A stretch of 64,000 nt of DNA from Patella vulgata (GCF_932274485.2 NC_065880.2:90628730-90692729), one strand, 5' to 3'; counted from the stretch's first letter, positions 21,655 through 32,847 are shown. Numbers and translations: made by a program. Notes: generated by a model from the sequence alone, not told the origin.

Positions 21655-21814
21655 AGGGCTCTGTTTCTCGAAATCTTAACAAAAGATAAAATCCAAATTG
21701 AAGTAGATACTTCAGTTTTGATTGGCTAAGCGCTAAAATCAACCTAATATTATCCAATCAAATTACTAAAATTTGGATTTTATCTAAGTTAAAATTTCGT
21801 GAAACATGCCCCAG
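21655..21814. mobile_element. Hairpin family H copy H4
   Basis: Ends GGGCTCTGTTTCTCGAAATC and, inverted, AAATTTCGTGAAACATGCCC. The central ATTGGCTAAGCGCTAAAATC matches H1 and H5. Confidence 0.88.
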
Positions 21815-21962
21815 ATCAAGAACAGGTGAGTTTATTGTGCCGGAATTTTCTTTATTTGATATTAGTTCTGGGGGATATATTTTACTTTTATATTTGTTGA
21901 AATTTGCGTTATCATTGATGGGTGTTAAGTCATCAAGGTATCGGAAGGTATGAGTTAGAATC

Positions 21963-22424
21963 TGAACATGTTCCTGAAGCAACGACCGGGAGTTTTACAA
22001 CATCTAGCCGTTGCTTCAATACTCAACAATTCCCGAATTTTTGCGCTCGTAGTGTTTACACGTTACTAATTAGCATTGTCCAATCAGAGGTCGTGGCACA
22101 TAACACACTGTAAACAAATATGGCGGCCTCCATATAAAAAGAAATAGACAAGTTTACAGCCTTTGTTGATCAGCCATAATTTCCAGCAACCTTGACATTG
22201 ATCAAACCTTGAACTTTGCAACTCAATTGTCACATGTAGACATTTTAGCTAGAAGCGCGAGACTTGATAATCGTAACGATATTTTTAACGAAGGATTCTG
22301 ATAGGATCACAAGCTGGGCTTATACCCAATCAAAATTAGTGCTAAATATGCGGGGTATTACGTGAAATGCTTGATAAGATGTACGTAGTTAAGGCGAGAT
22401 CAAGCCTTCTATTGAAAATGGTAT
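21963..22424 (+). repeat. Dispersed repeat M, copy 2
   Basis: Same order of blocks as 4055-4440 with extra sequence in the middle (around AATATGGCGGCCTCCATAT). Unclassified. Confidence 0.65.
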
Positions 22425-22539
22425 CTGAATGGAATGTCGGTAAAATAAAAATAGAAAAAAAAGGTTGCCAAGCAAGATAAGCCCACATTTTGCAAGAGAT
22501 GGGCAGAGAAAAAGCTAAAAAAAAAGCGATAGAGGGCCA

Positions 22540-22832
22540 CAATCCTGGAAGTTACGGTCCAATATGCGCGAATATTTAAAGGAACCGGGATAGTTGGGTT
22601 ATAAATATGAATTTTAAGTTTAATCTGCAGTGTCCACGGGCTAAAACGTGATTTTTCGTACAAACAGGGGTCATAATCCACGAAGTTACGGTCACATACA
22701 TGCCAATATCGAAAGGAACCGAGATCTTTGGGAGATAAACCTATATGTCAAGTTTCGTCAAAACTGTTACCTGTAGAGTGTTCACAAACAAATTGTTGGC
22801 GGACGGATGGACAGGAGCGACGACAATATACC
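22540..22832 (-). repeat. Repeat K, copy 2, partial
   Basis: Contains GGAAGTTACGGTCC, TCGAAAGGAACCGAGATC and CTACATGTCAAG-like blocks of the K units in reverse, ending next to a SINE-A. Confidence 0.6.
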
Positions 22833-23103
22833 TCCACGTGTGCTATGTGGAAAATTTTGTCCGGGCAGCGGCACTATGGCCATTTCTTATATCGAATTCC
22901 ACTGCCAAGGGATCTTTTACTTGCACCCCAATGTATACATTTAACCTCGGTTTTTCGTCCCATCGGAACGACTAGACAAACCCTCCGTCCTGCACCACTG
23001 ACAAGGGGAAACCACGTCGGAAAAATCCCGGTGAAGTTTCTCGGCCAATGGAGGGATCGAACACGCGAGCCAGCGTCTTAACCACTTAGCCACCGTGGCT
23101 CCG
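22833..23103 (-). mobile_element. SINE-A lacking its tail
   Basis: Begins inside the body (CACGTGTGCTATGTGG) and runs through to the complete head (CTTAGCCACCGTGGCTCC). Confidence 0.82.
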
Positions 23104-23289
23104 AAATGTTTTGCGTGCTGTTCTTTTTCAATAAGATAAAATCCCCCTTGGGGCTGAATACAGTCAATTTTATATAGTATTGTAACCATAGAAGCACCTG
23201 CATTTTATAGTAATTAAGTCTAACATCTATGAATAAATAATGGTCTGTACTGAATAACCAATCACAGCAACAACAAACATACAAAATAC

Positions 23290-23460
23290 GGTTAGTGCTA
23301 AATGATAAGGCCGGCTCAATTTTTCGTCATATGTCACGAGATGTAAACAGAGCTAGCGGTAATCCCAACCCTAACCCCAACCCTGGACCTTATCCCTAAT
23401 GCGTATCCTAACCCTAGCCTACAATCTTGCCAACAATCACGTGCCTTAACCTTATTTAAA
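23290..23460 (+). repeat. Repeat J, copy 2
   Basis: GGCCGGCTCAATTTTTCGTC, a CCTAACCC-type run and CAACAATCACGTGCCTTAAC. Shared with the other J copies. Confidence 0.55.
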
Positions 23461-23608
23461 ATACAGATGTGACGTCACCCTTTGATGTTGGCGTACCATT
23501 ATTTCAAATAATCGTACGGGCAACTTGCCAATCGTACCTTGTCAAATATTAGACTCGAGTGACGTATTTCACTGTAAACGCACGTGCGGAGTGTCTGTAT
23601 TTTAAGAT

Positions 23609-23721
23609 GTTTAATGGTCTCGAGCTGAGACATTGCGTAATATATTGTAAAAACACTCGGACCTGACGGTCCTCTTGTTGTTACAATATATTACTTAATG
23701 TCTCGCTCTCGACCATTAAAC
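23609..23721. mobile_element. Hairpin element with GTTTAATGGTC ends
   Basis: GTTTAATGGTCTCGAGCTGA is mirrored by CTCGCTCTCGACCATTAAAC, and AATATATTGTAAAAACA by TTGTTACAATATATTAC. The centre GGACCTGACGGTCC is itself palindromic. A partial second copy lies at 46841-46921. Confidence 0.8.
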
Positions 23722-23729
23722 AATACGTA

Positions 23730-23870
23730 CATCTCAGCGACCTTCACAAAAATTGAGCTGGCCTTAACCCTAACCTACAATCTCGCTAAAAATCACGTGC
23801 CCTAACCTTATATACATCTCAACGACCTTGACAAAAATTGAGCCGGCCTTAACAAAAAGATTTAACCATA
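23730..23870 (+). repeat. Repeat J, copy 3
   Basis: AAAAATTGAGCTGGCCTTAA and a second AAAAATTGAGCCGGCCTTAA flank a CACGTGCCCTAACC core. The hairpin at 23609 sits between J copies 2 and 3, so it may have inserted into one J array. Confidence 0.55.
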
Positions 23871-24287
23871 AGATACCCGTCACGGTAAACGATCAATATC
23901 AACCCTTTAAGCCTTGTCCCCTCTCTCTCTCGCTCTCTCAGTTATTTTACGGACATTTGTAACGTACAAGCATTCATACCTACTGAACAGTGTCGGGGTA
24001 TTATATACCCTTTCTCAGAAAGACATACTGGGAGTTATAATAAAAAGATATATACATATGTGCATAGTACATATATGAACGTCGATTCAGTATTTGCCCG
24101 GATAATCGTCGTGGTTCCGTAATATTGCAGTTCTTAATCCGTCTTTTGTGGTTTGCCAAAATACTACTGCCGTTTTACTCGGGTTATTGGCATTATTCAA
24201 CAACCACGAATTGTATTTAATAGTTCTACCATCATTAGTAGTTTGTATACAGGTAAGAATTTGTATATTGAAAATAAAATAGGCTTT
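23871..24287. other. No firm feature
   Basis: A candidate donor (ATACAGGTAAGAAT near 24250) follows a hydrophobic open stretch, but frames conflict and no partner exon is seen. Not called. Confidence 0.35.
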
Positions 24288-24478
24288 AACGTCCTACTGG
24301 TCTGCTCCTATACTGGGCAAATGAAGACGGGCATACGCCATACAGTGTACTATGAGAGAATAGAGACACTACGGCAAAATGACCCTCATAGCACACTGTA
24401 TGGCGTATTCCCGTCTTTATTAGCCCAGTATAGGAGCAGAACAGTAGGACGTTAAACCCCATTTCATTTCATTTTCAT
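24288..24478. repeat. SINE-A fold-back palindrome 1
   Basis: Two SINE-A 3' halves lie head to head. GGCTTTAACGTCCTACTGGT ... CATACAGTGTACTATGAG is followed after about 30 bp by CTCATAGCACACTGTATGGC ... CAGTAGGACGTTAAACCCC. Arms are about 80 bp and nearly complementary. Confidence 0.9.
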
Positions 24479-24844
24479 TTCATTTTGACTGATTTACATT
24501 TCATGATCAGACCAAAGGATTAGCAATTAGCTAAATTATATAACTACTTAATCCCTAGGATATCAGTTAGCAATGATTGGGTTATCTCTTTAATCCTTTT
24601 CATAGATAAGAATACCTTATTCTATACGATTAATTAGTTTATATACATGGTAACCAGTCATCTAGAATACGATATCACTTCTATTCTGGATATTAAATAC
24701 TTCATATCAGTTAACTGTGTTCCTGTACTATTTTAGGTGAGTCACTCCATGTATTAATTTTACTATTCACTATAGCTATTCGAAGTAAGCATTTACTGTG
24801 CGCTCCCTTTTATCACGTGGGACATACAATTTCTCAGTACTACC
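24479..24844. other. No recognisable feature
   Basis: AT-rich, unique-looking. Nothing called. Confidence 0.5.
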
Positions 24845-24939
24845 GTAGCAATGATCTCTGTGTTAAAATTATATTTGGAACGGGTTTAACCAGTTCTATC
24901 ACATATGTGATAATGACTGACACCAATATTGTCCTTTAA
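24845..24939 (-). mobile_element. MITE-G end (G1)
   Basis: Reverse copy ending GACACCAATATTGTCCTTTAA. It matches the right end of G2 and the left half of G4. The other terminus was not found. Confidence 0.7.
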
Positions 24940-25271
24940 AATAAAGCTTATGATGTGGAATATGATTCGTTAAACTCCAAGGTAGCTAGGGGTCGGCATA
25001 TAACCATTGCTTTAAACCCGAGCACTTACAAACTAAAATGACCCCCAGAATATTGTAAACTAACTTTTTATTTATTTATTGGTTAAGTCTGAGTGAGTAA
25101 AATATAGGTCAGTTTTTAAAACTAGCAGAGAGAAAAATCAATGAGTATTAACTCTATGGCGGCGGCAATTAATCATTTACCGAAGTTCTAAAACTAGCAC
25201 AAAATGTCATTGAAAGGGCAAATTCAATATCGCTTGAAACATGGGCAGTTTATGCAGTCAAAAAAATATTT
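24940..25271. other. No recognisable feature
   Basis: AT-rich, unique-looking. Nothing called. Confidence 0.5.
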
Positions 25272-25406
25272 TACATCAATAAATGAAATGAAATGGGGTT
25301 TAACGTCCTACTGTTTTAAGGCGTCTATAGCACCCGGTGTTCCCAGGCGCTGTAGACGCCTTAAAACAGTAGGACGTTAAACCCCCATTTCATTTATTGA
25401 TGTAAA
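25272..25406. repeat. SINE-A fold-back palindrome 2 including flanks
   Basis: TACATCAATAAATGAAATG at the left is mirrored by CATTTCATTTATTGATGTA at the right. Inside, GTTTAACGTCCTACTGTTTT and GGCGTCTA are mirrored too, around a loop of about 23 bp. The non-SINE flank is part of the palindrome. Confidence 0.93.
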
Positions 25407-25803
25407 CACCGATAGGTCTTAACAAATTGTTGAAACCTTACAACACACCTTATGCCATGATGTCGGATTCTAACACTTCTGGTTTGGTCCCTGACGGTTA
25501 CAAGAGGGACAGTATTTGATTGGTAGATCCGGACAAGGACAACGATGCGTTGCGCGTTGTTCCGGGTTTATATACATTCACAAGATACCCTTCCATAAAC
25601 CCAAACTTAATGACTTTTGGGTCCTTTCCGAAAGCACTGACAAACTGCCTTCAAATTAGTGGCTTTTATTCCAAACTTGCTGATGGAGCTGCAGCCTGTC
25701 AGGTGATGGATGAGCTGATAAAAGTACTACAAGAGCCTTCATCCACAGTTCCTTGAATAAGTACTGGTGATGCAATGCAGGCACCATGATAAAACAGCTC
25801 TAG
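25407..25803. other. Unrecognised open frame, otherwise empty
   Basis: A 78-codon frame at 25520-25756 (+) follows a stop and reads LVDPDKDNDALRVVPGLYTF and later QVMDELIKVLQEPSS. Its composition is protein-like, but no family is recognised and no splice context is clear. Confidence 0.3.
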
Positions 25804-25816
25804 TCATCCCACAATT

Positions 25817-26177
25817 GTGGCTAAGTGGGTAAGACGCTGGCTAGCTAGCCTGGAGGTCAGGTGATCGATCCCTGCATTGGCCGAGAAAGTTCATCCAGAT
25901 TTTCCGGCGTGGTTCACCCTTGTCAGTGATGCAGGGCGGAGGGCCTGACAGGGGCAGCTGTTTAGTCCTTCGGATGAGACGAAAAACCGAGGCCCCGTGT
26001 ATACATTGGAATGCACGTAAAAGATCCCTTGACAGTTGGAATTCGATATAAGAGTAGGCGATAGTGACGCTGCCCGGGCAAAATTTCCCTCATAGCACAC
26101 TGTATGGCGTATGCTCGTCTTCATTAGCCCAGCAAAGCAGATGAACAGTAGGACGTTAAACCCCATTTCATTTCATT
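25817..26177 (+). mobile_element. Full-length SINE-A with perfect 13-bp target duplication
   Basis: Starts at the tRNA-like GTGGCTAAGTGGGTAAGACG, has B box GGTCAGGTGATCGATCCC, and ends (ATTTC)n. TCATCCCACAATT is present at 25804-25816 and 26178-26190. The right copy overlaps the first two bases of the G2 TTAA, so the SINE landed at the border of G2. Confidence 0.95.
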
Positions 26178-26188
26178 TCATCCCACAA

Positions 26189-27601
26189 TTAAAGGACAAT
26201 ATTAGTGTCAGTCATTATCACACATGTGAGAGAACTCGTTAAACACGTTCGTGTATTACCATGTTTTTATTATGTATAGAATGAATAAAAACCAGGGAAT
26301 GTACGGACTATTTCTATTTTTCTCGTGTTCTCTTATCTAGTGACAGTCAATCATTATTTGAATTGTCAGTTATCCTCTCATTGTCTCACATAACTTTTGG
26401 TCTTCGAAGGAATTATAAGTGAGCAGGAATCCCCACGCGTATCTGTTATCACTCGTCCTTTCAGTCCGTTATATAGAAGGATAACTCGTGTTTTCCGTTT
26501 GCGTTCATCACTTCCGTTTGTTGAAACCTCGATTACGCATCTATCGTAGTAATGCTCTCTTTGTTTATCTCAATCAGCACACAAGTTATCACCATCATCA
26601 TTTAAACATAGTGACTCCTGGGCCCGATTCCTAGAAAATTCTTAAGCACGTTTTTGTGCTTAGATTTAAGTAGACTTTGCATTTTAGTAAACTTACCTTA
26701 TTTTGTGTTCCCAGAATATTCTTAAGAACGTTCTTGTGCTTAGATTTTAAGTAGACTTCATTGTAAGCACAAGAACGTTACTATGCGTTCCAAGAAAAAA
26801 CTTAAGCACAACTTCGTTCTTAAACATAGCCAATCTAAGCGCAAGTCCCAAGCAAGGTATACGGCTTGCTTACCAACCTTAAGTCTGTTTCCACTTCAAA
26901 ACGATGGCTGACCGTAGAGTTATTCAACGGCATTTCCGACACCTTTTGATACCAATAGAGACAAAATTGCAAGAAGAGAAAATCCTTCTACAGAAGAAAT
27001 TAAGAATACTATAGAAAATTTCGCTTCTACCCTGAAACCATTTTATTTATTTGCCAATTAGTAAATAGTAGGCTATACAAACTGACGGGCTACTTAAGAT
27101 CAGGCGCTCTCACAATTATTGAGTTAGTTTATATATGTCTGCGTTTTTTTGTCTTGTGGCACATTTTATATGTGTATAGGGGACATGTCAAATGCATCTA
27201 AATCAACCATATATGACGTCAATGAAGCAGACGACAAATTTATGACGTAATTCGCATACCAAAGTTGTTTTTGTGACGTTAAAGAGCATCGTAGTCTCAG
27301 TTTATGGTAAACTTTACCAGTCATAATGTGCTTAGACTTATACTTGACTTGTGCTTACGGTATTTTTATAAGTTTCTTACGTAAGAAAAAGTGAAGCATG
27401 ACTTTGTGCTTACTTTAAGAATTTTCTAGGAACCGGTCCCAGATCTATGTATTCAGCGCGCTGATGGAAGTCCCACTTCTTGAAATCTTTATTTTGTGTC
27501 TATCGTATAGTAATGATCTCTGTGTTGAAATTATATTTGGAACGTGCTTCACCAGTTCTATCACATATGTGATAATGACTGACACCAATATTATCCTTTA
27601 A
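26189..27601. mobile_element. Long MITE-G copy G2, interrupted by another TIR element
   Basis: Begins TTAAAGGACAATATTAGTGT and ends, inverted, GACACCAATATTATCCTTTAA. The similarity of the two ends extends past ATTATCACATATGTGA. Total 1.41 kb, of which 26620-27440 is a separate nested element. No transposase was found. Confidence 0.7.
26620..27440. mobile_element. TIR element I1 nested in G2
   Basis: GGGCCCGATTCCTAGAAAAT is mirrored by ATTTTCTAGGAACCGGTCCC (about 25 bp with two mismatches). An internal second copy of the end (TTCCCAGAATATTCTTAAGA, near 26710) suggests a nested fragment. A short frame near 26903 (MADRRVIQRHFRHL) is unrecognised. Confidence 0.7.
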
Positions 27602-28562
27602 CCATATGTAGAGCATGTTGAATTACTCCCACGTCAGCCATCTCAATGTCGACTGTACCTTACTTTTATTTGTGAAAGACAGCGAGAGAGAAAGCAGATT
27701 TAGTTGTACATAGGCATACGGACTCGATGTCGATGAATGTTAAGCGGTGCCGGTCGTCTGCGTGAGGCGAAGGAGCGGAGCTTACCGTGTATGATCAGGC
27801 CCCCCCCCCCCCGCCCCTTCAAGAAAATTAGACGGTCGCAAACGCGTTTTCCTTGGGAAGCTAGCATTACTTTAATCGTATCACCTCACTGGTTTGCACG
27901 AGTAAAATGAAGAGTCATATCTTTCTAGCTCCTTAAAGCGGAAATTTCAAATTTTCAAGTTAAATTTTTAAAATGTATTAAAATAAAGCCTTAAAATAGA
28001 TGGTATCCATAAACAGTCCTACCTTGTTAAAGAATAATCCTATTAATCCTATAATTCGCTATTGCCAGCTGAGAAATTGGCAAAAATATCATTTTTAACT
28101 TCAAATTCCAACGTTGGAAAATGGCTGCCCCATGTTGTCAATAGCAAAACAGGGGAGGTAATTGGGTTGTTATTTCCTTTGTCATAGATTTTTAAGGGTG
28201 GGAAATAATGCCCATGATCGTATAATAGTGAGTTGATAACCTATGGAGCAAAAGACATAGAAATAATTATGTTTTGACTTTCTTAGAAAATTTGAAATTC
28301 TCGCTTTAACACCGTAACATGTGTAACAATAAAATAGATATTTGAGTAACGTCCTTGTTGAATAAGTAGGCCGATAATATTATAAAGAAGACAGTGTGTG
28401 AAATTGTATACATAGTGGGTGGTGTAATTCACTATTGATACATTTACTCAAGGTGGAAAACAAATCAAAGCCCTGTGTCCTCGATAATTAGCACACCCAA
28501 ACACCAACACAGTAATAAAATTCGTATATTTTCTAAAGGAAAATGGGCATAACCAAAATTCA
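27602..28562. other. No recognisable gene
   Basis: A C tract at 27801-27814 and AT-rich unique-looking sequence. No ORF with a motif. Confidence 0.45.
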
Positions 28563-29310
28563 TTAAAGGGACTATCCCTTATTTGAACAGAGTCTCAAAA
28601 CTAAAAGTCTGAGTATGTATGAAATTTAAACGCCAAAATATCGAGGAATGGTGTATTGACCGTATCTCAAAATTTCAGCTCAAAATATTGAGTCGTTTGG
28701 ACGTGGCCATCAAAACTGCTTATCCGGACACGTAACACTTTTAAGATTTCGTGTCAATTTTTTCGTTGGGAGACCTGATAATCGATTCCCGTTCATTGAG
28801 AGGTCTATACAGTGAATGACCCAAATGCTGTACTTGATAATGAAAGGTAAAATGTCTGGTTTTATCTAGACACCGCATAATACAGCTTGGGACACCGGTC
28901 TCCATTTCCAGATGAAGACTGACGGGTTTCAGTTATTTGAAAACTTCTGACAAGGACAGCTGCCTAGTCGTTCGGATGGGACGAAAAACCGAGGTCCCGT
29001 GTACACATTGGCGTGCACGTAAAAGACCCCTTGACAGTTGGAATACGATATAAGAGTAGGCCGTAGCGCCGCTGCCCGGGCAAAATTTCCCTCATAGCAC
29101 ACTGTATGGCGTATGCCCGTCTTCAATTAGCCCAGGTTAGGTGCAGAAGAGTAGGACGTTAAACCCCATTTCATTTCATTTCATTTCATTTGAAAACTTA
29201 TCACAAATATTGAGTTAGTTGCTCGGCCCTTAGGTAGAGGATTTTCAGGGATTTTAAAACAAAATTAAACAGTTTTATTCTCCAAAAAAGTATCGAGATT
29301 AGCCCTTTAA
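28563..29310 (-). mobile_element. MITE-D copy D3, complete, with nested SINE-A
   Basis: Starts TTAAAGGGACTATCCCTTAT and ends GATTAGCCCTTTAA. Without the SINE at 28947-29187 it is about 495 bp. Both ends lie in TTAA. Confidence 0.85.
28947..29187 (+). mobile_element. 5'-truncated SINE-A with 12-bp target duplication inside D3
   Basis: ATTTGAAAACTT at 28935-28946 and 29188-29199 brackets a SINE-A that starts in mid-body (CTGACAAGGACAGCTGCC). Truncation at the 5' end plus a duplication is the mark of target-primed reverse transcription. Confidence 0.93.
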
Positions 29311-29535
29311 GATCTATTTTGTTTGTTTATTAATGCGAAAACATTAAAAACTGAAACATTTTTTTTCTTTTATAAGCTTATCTCTTATAATAATATGTAT
29401 TATATGTGTATCTCCATATTATAAGCATGTACATATTGTTAATACATTTTATATCTATATGTATTCAAACGTTATGTCATATGACCCGCACATACATGCT
29501 TAAATTAATCTTTTAACTGATTTTGTATAATAATT

Positions 29536-29775
29536 GCTTTATCATAAAGCCTGTCATTGAGTCAACTGGCGTGGTTTCGAATCCCCAGTTGTACGTGACA
29601 AGGAGTAGGGTCGCCTGTCCAACCTCGTGGGTTTTCTCCGGGTCCTCCGGTTTCCTCCCACTGCTAGGGACCCCTACGCGCATGCGAATTATTGAAATAG
29701 AATTAAACCATGTGTTGGTCCCGAAATGACCTAGTTTGTGTCGAGTGGACGTTAAACCCCATTTCTCTCTCTCTC
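29536..29775 (+). mobile_element. 5'-truncated SINE-B with target duplication
   Basis: TGTATAATAATT lies at 29524-29535 and 29776-29787. The copy starts at CTTTATCATAAAGCCTGTCA, so about 40 bp of the head are missing, and ends CCCCATTTCTCTCTC. Confidence 0.92.
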
Positions 29776-29898
29776 TGTATAATAATTTGTCCTCTGTTGT
29801 AAATTATTGTGGTGTGTTTATCAGCTTTTTTTGTGTTTTATATTTTCTATGAAGGGTAGGATGTTAGAAAGACTGTTATAGCCTAATCCTCAATCCCA

Positions 29899-30294
29899 CT
29901 TAAAGATACATTATGCAAGAGCTAAATCTGCCTATTGCAGGTATTTGTTTAGGCCTGAAAATGTTATCTAAATTATTAATTAGACATTAATTAACTTATC
30001 CAGACCATAATCATCTCTCGGGGCCATCGTTAGCCTGTGATATTTAGTAGATTTGAATAATTTGTATGGTGGACGAAATAACCGTAAAAATGGATAATCG
30101 AGACTTTGTTTATTATCGTAACAACGGTAGTAATGACAATCGAGACTAGCCTTAAATTCAATCGCTAGTATCTTGGCGCAGAGTGAAGTAATTTGACTGA
30201 AATTTTCAGCATGTTCTCTTTTTATCATCTATTTTGTAACTATTATAGCAAGAATTGTCAGATCTTTATCTAATATTACCTAATGCTGCTTTAA
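29899..30294 (-). mobile_element. MITE-C copy C5
   Basis: TTAAAGATACATTATGCAAG to TACCTAATGCTGCTTTAA. Contains GATAATCGAGACTTTG. It lacks the triplication seen in C2 and shows the site (CCATAATCATC...AAC TTATCC in reverse) that F5 filled in C8. Confidence 0.85.
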
Positions 30295-30317
30295 TATGCA
30301 TGTGCTTTGATAGCACA

Positions 30318-30692
30318 TGAAATGAAATGAAATGGGGTTTAACGTCCTACTGTTTTGCTCCGAACTGGGCTAATGAAGACGGGCATACGCCATACAGTGT
30401 GCTATGAGGGAAATTTTGCCCGGACAGCGGCACTACGGCCTACTCTTATATCGAATTCCAACTGTCAAGGGATCTTTTACGTGCACGCCAATGTGTACAC
30501 GGGACCTCGGTTTTTCGTCTCATCCGAATGACTAGACAGCTGTCCTTGTCAGGCCCTCCGTCCTGCATCACTGACAAGGGGGAACCACGCCGGAAAATCT
30601 GGATGAACGTTCTCGGTCAATGTAGGGATCGAACACCCGACCTCCAGGTTAGCGAGCCAGCGCCTTACCCACTTAGCCACCGTGATCCCCAA
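30318..30692 (-). mobile_element. Full-length SINE-A with 12-bp target duplication
   Basis: TTTGATAGCACA at 30306-30317 and 30693-30704. The element runs from (GAAAT)n to CCACCGTGATCCCC. Confidence 0.95.
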
Positions 30693-30704
30693 TTTGATAG
30701 CACA

Positions 30705-30945
30705 ATGCGCCCTAGTTTTTCAAAGCTCAGATTAGTAAAAACTGTTATACGTTTAGTTATGAAACAGGAACGCCTCAATGAACTATTGCCTCTTGACAAA
30801 ATCGCCGATCGGTGGTCGAAATAATTGACTAAGCACGGACACTTGATGAAAATATGAGGACATAATCATATCTTTGCTAATTTATGTATATTCACCACAA
30901 TAATATATAGAAGATATAGGTCAATGTAAATGATGTAATTGTCAC
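30705..30945. other. No recognisable feature
   Basis: Short unique-looking stretch. Nothing called. Confidence 0.45.
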
Positions 30946-31830
30946 CCGCCTTTCGAAGAAAGCAGGGGACTATTAAAATGGGTTCGTCCGTCTGTCTGTG
31001 TCCGTCCGCCCGTCCGTTTGTCTGTCCGTCAAACTTTTTGGGACACAATACCTCTCCTTCTAATTGACCTAGAATGTTCAAACTTGGTGTAGGTGTTTAT
31101 TAGGTCAATGCCTTGATGGCGTTCGAAGATGAGCATTTTCTGTTTAGGGTAAGCAGAGATAAGCAATTTGATTGGTTGATGCTTTGGGACACGATAACTT
31201 TAGTTCTAATTAAGTGAGAGTGATGAAACTTGGTGTATAGTTTCATTACATCAATACCTTGACTAAGTTCGATCATGAGCATTTTCTGCTCGGGGTATGA
31301 AGGGCGATAAGCAATTTGATTGGCCGAGACTTAGGAACACAATAACTCTCCTTCTTATTGAGCTAAAATGTTCAAACTTGGTGTAGGTGTTTATTAGGGT
31401 AATGTCTTGACGGAGTGTGAAGATGAGCATTTTCTGCTTAGGGTAAGTAGACATAAGCAATTGGATTGGTTGATGCTTTGGGACACGATAACTTTAGTTC
31501 CAATTAAGTGAGAGTGATGAAACTTGGTGTATAGTTTCATTACATCAATACCTTGACTAAGTTCGATGATGAGAATTGTCTGCTAAGGCTAAGGAGCAAT
31601 AAGCATTTTGATTGGTCATGACTTTGGAACATAACAACTCTGCTTCTAATTGAGGTAGAATGTTTAAACTTGATATAGATGTTCGTCTTGACTGAGTTCA
31701 ATGATTAACATTTCGAGCTAAAGCTAAGCAATTTCTTTGGTCGATGCTTTGGGACAAGATAACTTTGATTCTATCTGATAGAGAGTGATGAAACTTAGTG
31801 TATAGTTGATAACCAGTTTGATTGTTCGAT
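30946..31830 (+). repeat. Repeat L with ~294-bp higher-order units
   Basis: Opens with CCGCCTTTCGAAGAAAGCAG and a GTCCGTC-rich run. Then two alternating ~147-bp subunits (one with GTTCAAACTTGGTGTAGG, one with GAAACTTGGTGTATAG) repeat about three times with a period near 294 bp. No ORF survives. Confidence 0.75.
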
Positions 31831-32117
31831 ACTTTTGAAAAAATAGATGTGCGATTATGTGTTGTCTATTTATTTGGGGATTTCGGCGGGGGACATCAGC
31901 CTCACTGTTGGCTTGTTATCACTTTGCTATGGGGGGGGGGGGTGCCCCCGGGTCCCCCGAAAAAAGCTCGCACCTGTGGTGTTCGGCTCGGCTCGTAATA
32001 GGGGCCCGTGCATCAGTCGGTCTCATTTTTGCTAAACACTCGCACAAACCAAATCGATATGTATGAACCTGTCTAAGCCTATCTGTGAAAGAGATGTACA
32101 AATTCAATGGTTTCTAT
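31831..32117. other. Intergenic with G tract
   Basis: G12 at 31930-31941 followed by GTGCCCCCGGGTCCCCC. Open frames across it are of low significance. Confidence 0.45.
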
Positions 32118-32747
32118 TTATTTTTCTACATAGTCCCCTTCCAGGTGTGCACACTTTTGCCAACGATGTTGCAAGGCCTGGATGCCGGTCAGGAAGAAAT
32201 TTTCTTCAGTCGCCCTAAAAGAAAGTCGGTCACAGCTGACATGACGTCACCATTACCAGGACAATGACGACCGGCTAGTTCCTTTTTCGTTTCTGGAAAC
32301 AGGTCTCATCCATGGTTATAAATCTGACCAAAACATTATCAGGATCTGCTTCAAAACGGCACATATTGTCACGGGAGGTCAGGAATCTGACACAATTCTG
32401 ATCCGCAGTCAAAAGCTTCGGCACCCATCTTAAAGCAAAAACTTTTGTCATTTCTAACTCTTTGGCGATAATGTGCTCAACCTTCTCATGCCCACAACAT
32501 TGGCAATTTATCGAGTGGTCAATGGTCGATCAGCCATTACCATATCATGCTCCCGGGTAATGTTTTCGTGGATGGTTGCAGTTGGTGGCCTTCCAGGACG
32601 CTTAAATTCCGCAGCATACTTCTTTACTGTGGAATAGGAAAGGGCAGCATCCCCTATAGTGGAGACCATTTCGGCATGTATCTTTGATGGAGTTAGTCCT
32701 TTCGGTTGCAGCTACTCGGTGACTGCCCTATAGCCAGGTTTGTCCAT
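32118..32747 (-). pseudogene. Mariner-family transposase pseudogene
   Basis: On the minus strand the N-terminus reads MDKPGYRAVTE, then GLTPSKIHAEMVSTIGDAAL with STVKKYAAEFKRPGRPPTAT, the helix-turn-helix and GRPR-like region of mariner transposases. A FxTMDET-like catalytic stretch follows, and the C-terminus is HRWQKCAHLEGDYVEK, the mariner ending (RWxKCVxxxGDYVEK). Length is about 210 codons against about 345 for the family. The missing parts include most of the second catalytic region, and several frameshifts and stops are present. Inactive. Confidence 0.85.
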
Positions 32748-32847
32748 TTCCGGTTATTTCAAAGGGTATGTTCTCAAGATGGTCTTGTACGATGTTAATT
32801 AAATATAACACCACAGTTGCAGTTGGTGATTCATTTAATCATTGTAC

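Noticed and set aside
24131-24250. Possible hydrophobic exon between TTGCAG and GTAAGA
   Set aside because: The frame that fits the acceptor is closed by a stop, and the open frame lacks a matching upstream exon.
25891-26166. 91-codon frame beginning MGFNVLLF, also seen at 35284 and 56411
   Set aside because: It is the antisense reading of SINE-A and appears in most intact copies.
31847-32107. Overlapping frames across a G tract near 31930
   Set aside because: Three frames on both strands are open over the same GC-rich stretch, with no motif. Chance openness.
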